This document shows positions 1 through 7,668 of a stretch of 25,226 nucleotides of DNA, one piece after another. The first letter of the stretch is position 1. Each line of letters opens with the position of its first letter. The DNA is taken from the NCBI GenBank assembly GCA_003667245.1, contig RCNN01000347.1, forward strand, positions 1 to 25,226. The letters run 5' to 3'. The translations under genes and the position numbers were made by a program. The stretch is from Heterostelium multicystogenum (taxonomy: Eukaryota > Evosea > Eumycetozoa > Acytosteliales > Acytosteliaceae). The notes under the pieces were generated by a model that did not search any database, had not been told where the DNA came from, and saw only the letters and a program-made list of their open reading frames with translations.

Positions 1-335
1 TTCCTATAACCAATAACACAACAACAATAAGAACAACACAAAAAAGTTTAAAAATATCAAAAAGTCATGAAAACCATTAAAAATTTATTAAAAATCATTG
101 ATGGGGTTGTTTTGAAGGAACAGAAAAGATGAACAAAAATATCAACTACTTCTTAATTCAACTATTAACTAAAAAATGCTCACAGCTGTGAGAATCACAT
201 CGATATTATAAGTTTTACGTTGATGAATAAGTAAATATATTGTTATATTTAATCAATTTATCTTTTATTATTTTTTATTTGTTTGAAATTCAATCAACAA
301 GGGAATCCTTGAATTTGATAGTTAAATTTGTATTT

Positions 336-398
336 ATAATAATAATAATAATAAATAATAATAATAATAAATAATAATAATAATAATAATAAATAATA
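336..398. repeat. (AAT)n microsatellite
   Basis: Almost pure AAT repeat with occasional AAAT interruptions, typical of dictyostelid intergenic DNA. It directly precedes the structured segment starting near 399. Confidence 0.95.
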
Positions 399-592
399 GG
401 TCGGTCCAGCTACTGACAATCGTTTCCCAGTTAAATCATGAGAATGGAAAACCCACGCTCTGACCACATATCGATTGCTAATTTAATGTTGTACCAATGC
501 TACCTCTTCAATACCATTATTGAGAACAGATAATCATTGAGCAGAAACTCTATTACCCACTGTTAAGAAATGGTATACATTGGAGTACACAA
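399..592. other. Segment with nested inverted repeats, possible structured RNA
   Basis: Two co-linear stem systems can be drawn by hand. In the first, GGTCGG (399-404) plus AGC (408-410) pair with GCTCTGACC (457-465), allowing one G-U pair and a 3-nt bulge. Inside this, CAT/ATG closes a GAGA tetraloop at 440-443. In the second, CCAATG (494-499) pairs with CATTGG (578-583), ATACCATT (511-518) with AATGGTAT (569-576), AACAG (525-529) with CTGTT (560-564), and GAG (539-541) with CTC (548-550), each nested in the previous one. The segment is less AT-rich than its flanks. Transcription, strand and family are unknown; I could not match it to SRP RNA, RNase P RNA, U3 or a spliceosomal RNA. Confidence 0.3.
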
Positions 593-659
593 TACAACAA
601 CTGATAAAAATGACACCACACCGAGTCCAGGCGAGAGGGTTAACAGGATCAAAAAAACT

Positions 660-676
660 AAAAAAAAAAAAAAAAC
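660..676. repeat. Poly-A run (17 A)
   Basis: Homopolymer directly visible; it follows the less AT-rich segment that ends near 652. Confidence 0.95.
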
Positions 677-1125
677 AAACAAAATTGTTTTTAAAAATTT
701 AAATGTATTTTCAATTGATAGATACGTTACTCCCTTTTTGTCTAGTTGACTTATTTTGAGTTTTTAATTTATAAGCCCAAGTTCAATTTTTGTCGTCGGA
801 CCAAATTGGAAATCAATCATGAGATTGGTCAAATTTATCATGAGACGAAGGACGAAAAAAGAATATGTGGAGGGCATCGGTTTCTAGGGACTTGACCCTA
901 AAACATTATTGTCAGAGCGAATCAATTAGGATTATGAGATTGATTAAATCGATTCCAAAATAGCAATAATACCATATATTGACAATATTAAACAATTATC
1001 CTAAGGGTAGACACCGTTTCGAGAAGATCGAGGCGTTTTCATTCTTATACTTTCGTATCGTGTCGATTAGAATCATTGATTCAGTCGATTATTTTAAGAT
1101 ATTCGATTAAAAGAAACACACCAAC

Positions 1126-1150
1126 AAGATAGGATAAGATAAGATAAGAT
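1126..1150. repeat. (GATAA)n short tandem repeat
   Basis: About five GATAA/GATAGG units. Related GATA-rich stretches recur at 2423-2434, 3000-3060 and 3125-3148. Confidence 0.85.
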
Positions 1151-1377
1151 TGATTATCTATCAATCTTGAAACTCACAGGTTTATTAATTAGTTTACAAA
1201 GTTAGATTGAGGATCTGTGGTTTAAGTTTATTAATAAATTAGCAATAGATCAAACGCTTATAAATTGATAGTTAGGGTTCTTAGATAACCGTTGTCATAT
1301 TATTATTAATACTTCTTAAAAAGATATAATAAAATAATATTATATTAAGTTTAATTAATAAATAAGAATATTCAAAG

Positions 1378-1978
1378 ATGTTCAGATGCTCATCATCTTC
1401 ATTGTTATATGGTAACAACATTGTATTTACAATCAATATAAATTGTGTTCCAGGTGAAAATGTATATATTATTGGATCAACCATGGAACTTGGAAATTGG
1501 AATATAAATGACGCCAAAAGATTAACATGGAATAATGGTAAGTAGTAGTATTGAGTCTATGAAGTGTGATGATGACATTGACTAATGTGGTTTCCATTGA
1601 TATTCATAAGGATCTGACTGGGATATTAAAATTGGATTTCAAAATGTTGTAAATATCGAGTACAAATATATCATTGTCAACGAAAGTTGCCATAGTTGTC
1701 ATTGGGAAACCATTGAAAATCGTAAGAGAACCATTGACGGCAATGATATGTTTGTCAAAGACGAATGGAATGTCGCATTGGACGACACCGAAGCCGAGAA
1801 TGAGAAGGACATTGAAATCGAAGTACCAGTCATTGCCAGCACACCCATTCTTGCCAAAGATGTCGAACCAATCAAAATCGAGTCCGAATACAAGCCATTT
1901 GCAGCCGTACCTTGTGCCTACGGTAATAATGGCATTCTCTTAGGTTATGAGAACTACTATGGCGAAAAAGGCCTCTAA
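1378..1978 (+). CDS. CBM20 starch-binding domain protein
   Basis: Two exons: 1378-1537 and 1611-1978, with an intron 1538-1610 (GTAAGT donor, ATAAG acceptor) that splits a glycine codon. The 175-residue product begins with a CBM20 (glucoamylase-type carbohydrate-binding) fold. PGENVYIIGSTMELGNW gives the typical G-x-x-x-x-LG-x-W core at about residues 25-41. It is followed by W-D-I-K-I-F, an EYKYII strand and a second conserved WE near residue 85. CBM20 modules bind starch or glycogen. There is no signal peptide and no catalytic domain, so it is probably an intracellular glycogen-binding or adaptor protein (inference). After the domain comes an acidic, low-complexity tail. The stop at 1976-1978 follows a run of five A; a one-base change there would open another 40-50 codons (see findings), so the C-terminus may be wrong. 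The ATG at 1378 is the first in frame and gives a complete first beta strand. Confidence 0.75.
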
Positions 1979-2894
1979 ATCTAGAAACTCCTCCGACTTT
2001 GAGTACCTTAGAGCCAGATGTCCACAGATGTCCACCGAATCGCCATCTCTATGTGCATATCAAAAACAATCTCGCCACCAACGATACGAGTATAAAACGA
2101 CAACAAAGACATATCAAGTAATAATACAACCAAATCTACAAAAATGAACATCAACTACAAAAACAATAACAAACCAGACTATTACCAAATCACCGGAGTT
2201 TCACCAATGTCATAAGAAAGCCATCATAATTTACAAGTAGAACCACAACCAAAACGACTATGATACACATTAAAGTATCAACAGCTGTAATAAAATAAAA
2301 CAACAACAATAACAATAACAACAATAATAATAACAACAATAACAATAACAATAACAACAACAATAACAACAACCTAACTAAAAGCATTAAATAAACTAAT
2401 TGTAAATCTATCTAATCTATGTAAGATAAGATAAAGACAATGTTTCTCTTCAAGTGTCAATCGAAGATGCATTCATGAATATATGGGAATAGATAGACGA
2501 CTTTCCTACAACAATAGCAAGTAGTAATGAAAGTAATGGTGAATATATATGATTAGATATGAGCAATTCTATTTTCAATTGAATTGCGCATCTATATCAA
2601 GATGAAAATTAACAATAACAATATTATCGACAATAATAATATAATAATAATTATTAAGTTGGTCAAAATTTGAACAAAAAACAAACAAAAAAAGTAAGTT
2701 ATTAAGTGGGTGTGTGTTGTGCATCGCATCGAAAGAATAACTTTAACTTGTTTTATTTTTATTTAGTTTGCTGTAGTTAGTAAATATATATATATTATTA
2801 TTTTCTATATGTACAGATTGTTTGTTTATTATTATTAATAGTTTATTTTATTATTTATTGTTTTAAATAGTTTGCTTTTTATATATAGTATAGA
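1979..2894. other. Region between CBM20 and eIF4E genes
   Basis: The first 140 bases still look coding in two alternative frames (see findings). They are followed by a (CAA/AAT)n tract (2299-2374) and AT-rich sequence. The leucine-rich minus-strand frame at 2190-2387 is only this repeat read backwards. No other gene is seen. Confidence 0.5.
2299..2374. repeat. (CAA/AAT)n tract
   Basis: Mixed AAC/AAT triplet repeat, of the kind that encodes Asn or Gln runs in dictyostelid proteins. Here it lies outside any supported reading frame. Confidence 0.9.
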
Positions 2895-4034
2895 ATGGAT
2901 ATGTATGTATATCACTCAACCAATCAACAATAACCCCCTAGCATTCAATCATCGATCAACTCATCTAGATCAACTGCCAATCGACTATAACTCTCTTAAT
3001 AGATAGATAGATAAATAGATAGAAAGACTTGGATAGATAGAATTGGATAGATAGATTGAGAGCAGACAAGACATGAATGAAATAACTTAACTACTAGAGA
3101 ATAAATTAAAGATTGATGTGGTTAGATATGATAGGATAAGATGTGATGAGTGTTAATAGCTATAGATAGATATATATAGATTAAAATGTATAATAAATGA
3201 TATTAATATTATAGTATAACTTTAGTAAAAATAATCCAATAGGAGCAAGTTCACCTTCCTCTGTGGTTGCTAGTGGTAGTGGAGGAGTTGTTGTTAATAA
3301 TAGTAGTAGTAGTAGTAATGGTAGTGTTCATTCATTAGCCAACAGTTTTTATTTCTTTTATATGCCAAAACGTCCAAAGAATACCTCTGATTATTTGAAT
3401 GGATTGCAAATGATTGGTGGTGGTATCAACACCGTCGAGGAATTTTGGTCGTACTATAGTCACATGATACGTCCAGTCGATGAATTCTCATCTTTGAGCG
3501 ACATTTATTTATTTAAAGAGGGTATCCGTCCGGTTTGGGAGGACCCAGAGAATCAAAATGGTGGCAAATTCGTCATCAAAGTGCGTAGAAACTACACCTC
3601 AAAGTGGTGGGAAGATCTGTTGCTGGCGTTCGTCGGTGAACAAATCGATGCTGGTGACACCATCAATGGTATTGTAATCTCATTTAGAAGCGCAGATAAC
3701 AGTCTCATTGGTATTTGGAATAAAGATAGTAGTGACAATGAATCAAAGGAAAGAATAGCGTATGTACAACTACTAATATAATATTAACGTTATACCAAAC
3801 AAACACAAACTAACTTGTTATCCTCTTGAACTCGACAGTGCAAGTCTCCGTAGTCTATTTAGAATTGAAAAGGTAGATTATAAACCACACTTTTATCGTA
3901 TGGCTAAAGACGATGCCAAGGAAGGAGACGAAGTTTTGGGAAATGGACTCAATTCGTCGGTCGAAGGATTATTGATGGAAGAATTTAAACAAAACAGCTT
4001 GAATAGTATAACATCACCTTTACAACAGTTTTAA
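2895..4034 (+). CDS. eIF4E class II cap-binding protein (4EHP type)
   Basis: Proposed exons are 2895-2902, 3226-3759 and 3839-4034; introns 2903-3225 and 3760-3838 both start GTATGT. The joined product is 245 residues. It binds the mRNA 5' cap; class II members usually repress translation because they bind eIF4G poorly. The eIF4E fold is clear: VEEFWSYYSHM (73-83), LFKEGIRPVWED (98-109) with the cap-stacking Trp107-Glu108, NQNGGKF, and WEDLLLAFVGEQ. The first cap-stacking position is Tyr59 (TSDYLNG), as in 4EHP, not the Trp of class I. The N-terminus is a Ser/Asn/Gly/Val-rich tail. No in-frame ATG precedes the first core strand inside exon 2. The 8-nt exon 1 is inferred because its phase, donor and acceptor all fit (start MDIKNNPIGA). 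The core is certain; the first exon is less so. No frame breaks. Confidence 0.85.
3000..3060. repeat. (GATA)n repeat inside proposed intron 1
   Basis: Interrupted GATA/GATAGA units lying in the long proposed first intron of the eIF4E-like gene. Confidence 0.8.
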
Positions 4035-4498
4035 TATGTTCCAAACTGCAACCAAAGTGATCAAACCATTCACGGTTGGAATCAATAATAGAATAAAGAA
4101 TAATATTATAGCAGTAACAAATATGAGACGACAAAGTGGTCAGTCGTTAGGTCATTGATCACCCACCTGAGACCCGATCAAGATCCACTCAGATCAGTCA
4201 ACTTTCATTCTTAATAATTTCAAACCGAATCAGTCAATCACCATTCTTTTTTTATTTTTTTACTCTATCATATGAAAATGATCATTCGCACACCAAGTCG
4301 ACTTCAACTCTGTGTGTTTGCTGTTCACTTTTTAAATTCAATTTTTATGAATTTAATTTTTTAATTATTAATATTTTTTATTGATGTTTATAACTTTCGA
4401 AAATTGATCAATTTTTTTCATTACCCAATTTATTTATTTATACTTTACTTTTATCTTTATATTTATACATCTTATATATTTATATAACCCAACACACA
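4035..4498. other. Intergenic, AT-rich
   Basis: Between two genes on the same strand. It holds oligo-T stretches and AT-rich sequence just upstream of the PA28-gamma start, as expected of a dictyostelid promoter. No specific element can be named. Confidence 0.5.
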
Positions 4499-5420
4499 AT
4501 GTCAAAGAAAGTTGAGTTGAAAATCGACGAACGTGTCATTGAACACAAAAATACACTCTATGAAAAGACCTTGGAGTCCCTCAAGAATACAATTCCACAG
4601 AGAATCGTTGAGTTCCAAAAGATTTCAGTATGTATTCATAGACGAGCCTATCATATCGTAACTACTTGGTCGAATCAATAACTTTAGATCGATGTCAAAT
4701 AGACCTATATAAATAATGAATGTTTGTGAAATTCATTTTAACGACTAATTTTTAAAATTTAAATTTTATATAGGATTCATTCACAAACGATATTTTATTC
4801 CCAGATTTGTCAAGCGAACCAAATGTTGACTGATAAGAAGCGTAAATTGGATTTTGATACTGTGAGTGCTATGACTATCGAGGATCTTGCCAAGACCAAT
4901 CCAGAAATCATTGAACAACAGAGAAAATTAAAGAAATGTTATATGGAGTTGATTCAAACATTCAGTATCATTCGTTGTTGGATCTCATTGAACATTCCAA
5001 AGATTGAAGACGGTAACAACTTTGGTGTTGATGTACAAGAGGAAATCATTGGACAACTCAATAAGCTTGAAGACGTATACACCAGTTTCTTGGAAACAAT
5101 CAGAAACCTATTTTATCAACAGAGCTGCCGCTGTAAAGAAAGCCTTTAAGCACCGTGAAATTGACTCATATAAACATGTGTATGTAGCTGGCGAATAACA
5201 GGAGAGCATCCATTCACAAAGTAGAATTTTTTTATTAATAATGTTTTCACTTAAAAACTATAGTATTCTCCAAATAGATGAAAAGGAACGTATTAGATTC
5301 CATTTTGCATATTTCGATTTGGCAAACAACTATGCCACCACCTATTCATTGATTGTTAAGAACTTCCAAAAGATTGAAACTCCAAGACCACAATCATCCT
5401 CCTCAATCAACATATATTAA
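4499..5420 (+). CDS. psmE3: Proteasome activator PA28-gamma (REG gamma), two frame breaks
   Basis: Exons are 4499-4627, 4774-5179 and 5264-5420; introns 4628-4773 and 5180-5263 both start GTATGT and end TATAG. Removing one base at 4831 and one at 5102 gives exactly 230 codons (229 residues). PA28-gamma forms a nuclear heptameric ring that caps the 20S proteasome and opens it without ATP. Landmarks: an N-terminal helix, a short lysine-rich insert DKKRKLD, the activation-loop motif IPKIEDGNNFGV followed by QEE, then the helix ETYFINRAAAVKKAF, the IDEKERIRFHFAYF helix, and a C-terminal tail TPRPQ like the RPRSS tail of animal PA28-gamma. Only the joined frames match the family end to end. The first break turns GAC into an in-frame TGA; the second lies just after LETI. 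Neither is in a homopolymer. It is a sequence error, a decayed allele, or (least likely) +1 frameshifting. Confidence 0.88.
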
Positions 5421-5617
5421 GGAACAAATCAAACAGATGTATAAATAAACTTTTATATAGGAAAAACCAGAAATTGACTCAACAAGAATTGTCCAAAACT
5501 TTAATTGAGGTAACCAAGTTTTGTTCAAGGAATGTATTAAATTTATTTATACACTTTATAAATATTTTAATTATATATTTTATATTATTTATTTATATTT
5601 CCAATAAAGTTTCATAT

Positions 5618-6691
5618 TTAATTCTTCTTGGCGAATTGTTCCAAAATGTTGATCTTCTTGAAGAATTGGTCAGACTTACCGACCTTGAGGGAACCTTGGG
5701 TGAGCTTGGTGAGACGGGCGATTTCATTGCTGACGTAATCCTTGGTCTTTTGGATTGATTCCATGATCTTGACGTAGACCTTTCCGTCTGGCTTCAATTC
5801 TTCAGCGAGGGAGGAAACGATCTTGTTGGCTTCAGCCATGATTTCAGTACGAGCCTTCTCGGTGGCATCGAGGAACTTACCAGCCAAGGCATCGAGTTGT
5901 TCAATACGACCGGCACCTGGGGTCAACTTACCACCCTTAACACGGTGAGTACCAGCGTTCTTGTTGATGAAATTGATGAAGGTCTCGACTTCACGACCTT
6001 GTTCGTACTTCTCACCCTCCTTATTGTTCTTTGGGAACCACTTCAAGGTTGGGAATCCCTTAATGTCATACTTTCCACAGAGATCCTTGTGGGCATCGCA
6101 GTCAACCTTGGCGATGGTGACGTGTTCATCTCCGGCGAAGGTGTTGGCGAGGATTTCGTAGTCTGGGGCCAACTTCTTGCAGTGACCGCACCATGGGGCG
6201 TAGAACTCGACCAAAACGTCCTTCTTGGCGTTCAAGACCTCAGCATCAAAGTTTTCTGGGGTCAAATCGACGACGTTGGTTGGGGCCTTCTTGATCTTGA
6301 TGTTGGTACCGGCGGCGTTGTTGACAAAGGTAACGATCTCTTCGACAGATCTCATTCCGTTGTAGTCCTTTGGATCCTTTGACTTGGCGAAGATCTTCAA
6401 AGTTGGGTATCCAGAAACATCGTATTTACCACAGAGATCCTTGTGGACATCACAATCGACCTTGGCAATGACAACTGACTTGGTATCCTTGAAGGTGTCG
6501 GCAATGACTTCATAGTCTGGGGCCAACTTCTTGCAGTGACCACACCATGGAGCGTAGAACTTTACAAATACAGTCTTGCTACCATCGACAACAGTGTCAA
6601 AGTTGTCTGGTGACAAAACAACAACATTACCATCGGCAGCAACAAATGCTACACACAAGGCAATCAATGCTGAAATAATTAAGAATTTCAT
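5618..6691 (-). CDS. pdi1: Protein disulfide isomerase, ERp29c type (PDI-D)
   Basis: Intact single-exon gene of 357 residues. A signal peptide (1 to about 20) is followed by two thioredoxin domains, each with a CGHC active site (50-53 and 168-171) and a cis-proline loop (GYPT, GFPT). The C-terminal all-helical domain (about 250-357) is of the ERp29c type. It forms and shuffles disulfide bonds of secretory proteins in the ER. The two thioredoxin domains are very alike (both have VDCD-x-HKDLCGKYD), indicating internal duplication. The protein ends FAKKN with no KDEL/HDEL signal; the D. discoideum orthologue is likewise held in the ER through its C-terminal domain (established for that protein). 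The gene is convergent with PA28-gamma, with 197 bp between the stops. Codon use is strongly biased, suggesting high expression. No frame breaks. Confidence 0.97.
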   Translation of the reverse strand: MKFLIISALIALCVAFVAADGNVVVLSPDNFDTVVDGSKTVFVKFYAPWCGHCKKLAPDYEVIADTFKDTKSVVIAKVDCDVHKDLCGKYDVSGYPTLKIFAKSKDPKDYNGMRSVEEIVTFVNNAAGTNIKIKKAPTNVVDLTPENFDAEVLNAKKDVLVEFYAPWCGHCKKLAPDYEILANTFAGDEHVTIAKVDCDAHKDLCGKYDIKGFPTLKWFPKNNKEGEKYEQGREVETFINFINKNAGTHRVKGGKLTPGAGRIEQLDALAGKFLDATEKARTEIMAEANKIVSSLAEELKPDGKVYVKIMESIQKTKDYVSNEIARLTKLTQGSLKVGKSDQFFKKINILEQFAKKN

Positions 6692-7668
6692 TCTATATTT
6701 TAATAATTATAATTATATAATTACAACAACAAATAAATAATTTGATATGATTAATAAAAAAATTAATTTTAGATTATTTGATAAAAGTCTGTTTGATTTG
6801 TTTGTTTATAAGTTTCTTTTTAGATCAGTTTGATTTTTTTGGAAACTATAATCAATACTATTATTACTATTGATTGTTGGTTATTGATTATTTATTTATG
6901 ATTGTTGATTATGATTATTATTATTTATTTAAAATTTAATATACTAAATTACCTACATTTATATGTTTGTTATTTTTTGAATTTCAAAATAAACTTCTTT
7001 ATGAATCATCAGAGAATGTTTAAATTCCAAGAGTAGCTGAGTCATTCACTCCAAAAAAAACTTTACAAATTGAACTTAATTTTTTTTAATTTTCTTTTTT
7101 TCTAAATTTGTTTGTTTTTAAATTTTATTATGTTTCCATTCTGGTCTTTTTGAATTAATGGTATTTACCCCCTATGTGTTCCTTTTTTGATTGATAGGTA
7201 ACAGCAGAAGCTTGTTTTTTTTCCAATCGATTTTAAATTAAACACACACTTCCAAACAAACACAACACCACCATCTTTATTCCATCCACATCATATCAAT
7301 TCAGTTAAAATAATATAAAAAGTGATAGAGATGCTTTTGATTTTTTGATGAAAAAGTAACTTGTTTAATTCAACATATGTTAGTTATGTGTTATTATTCC
7401 TTCCGTTTCCTTTTCTTTGTTCCATTCCAGAATAGAATATGTGTTATCCAGTCAGCAAAAATTTTAAAACAATACCTAAATTGAGATCGGATTTGGTGAT
7501 TCATTTCTCCTGTCATCCCCCCCAAATCTCCATTTTGACAATCTTTGACCTAGACTACTACTCCCTACCCAAAACCGAATATATGTATGAGATAATGCCC
7601 ATTATCCCGATAACAATTTATATTATTTAGAATATTTATTAGAAATAATACTATTTTTTTTTATCTAT
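6692..7668. other. Intergenic, AT-rich
   Basis: Upstream of the PDI gene and downstream of RAD54B (both minus strand). It has TTA/TTG-rich simple sequence near 6845-6950 and homopolymer T runs. The 63-codon plus-strand frame at 7439-7630 shows no family resemblance and is probably chance. Confidence 0.5.

Larger units (their letters stand above)
1..1377. other. Intergenic region with repeats and hairpin-rich segments
   Basis: No supported gene. It contains an (AAT)n tract (336-398), a run of 17 A (660-676), a (GATAA)n stretch (1126-1150), a perfect palindrome TCACAGCTGTGA (180-191), and two less AT-rich segments with nested inverted repeats (about 399-592 and 780-960). The minus-strand open frame at 1281-1517 overlaps the first exon of the CBM20 gene and has no recognisable content. 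I see no tRNA cloverleaf. Confidence 0.6.

Noticed and set aside
399..652. SRP RNA, RNase P/MRP RNA, U3 or spliceosomal RNA
   Set aside because: None of the signature motifs of these families could be found on either strand; left as an unassigned structured segment.
2190..2387. Minus-strand frame with a long leucine run
   Set aside because: It is the (CAA/AAT)n repeat read backwards; there is no other protein content.
5461..5510. Possible extra PA28-gamma exon (EKPEIDSTRIVQNF after a TATAG acceptor)
   Set aside because: The gene already ends with a family-typical tail and stop at 5420, and no suitable donor precedes it.
7439..7630. 63-codon plus-strand frame
   Set aside because: No recognisable motif, AT-rich chance composition, no splice or start context that supports it.
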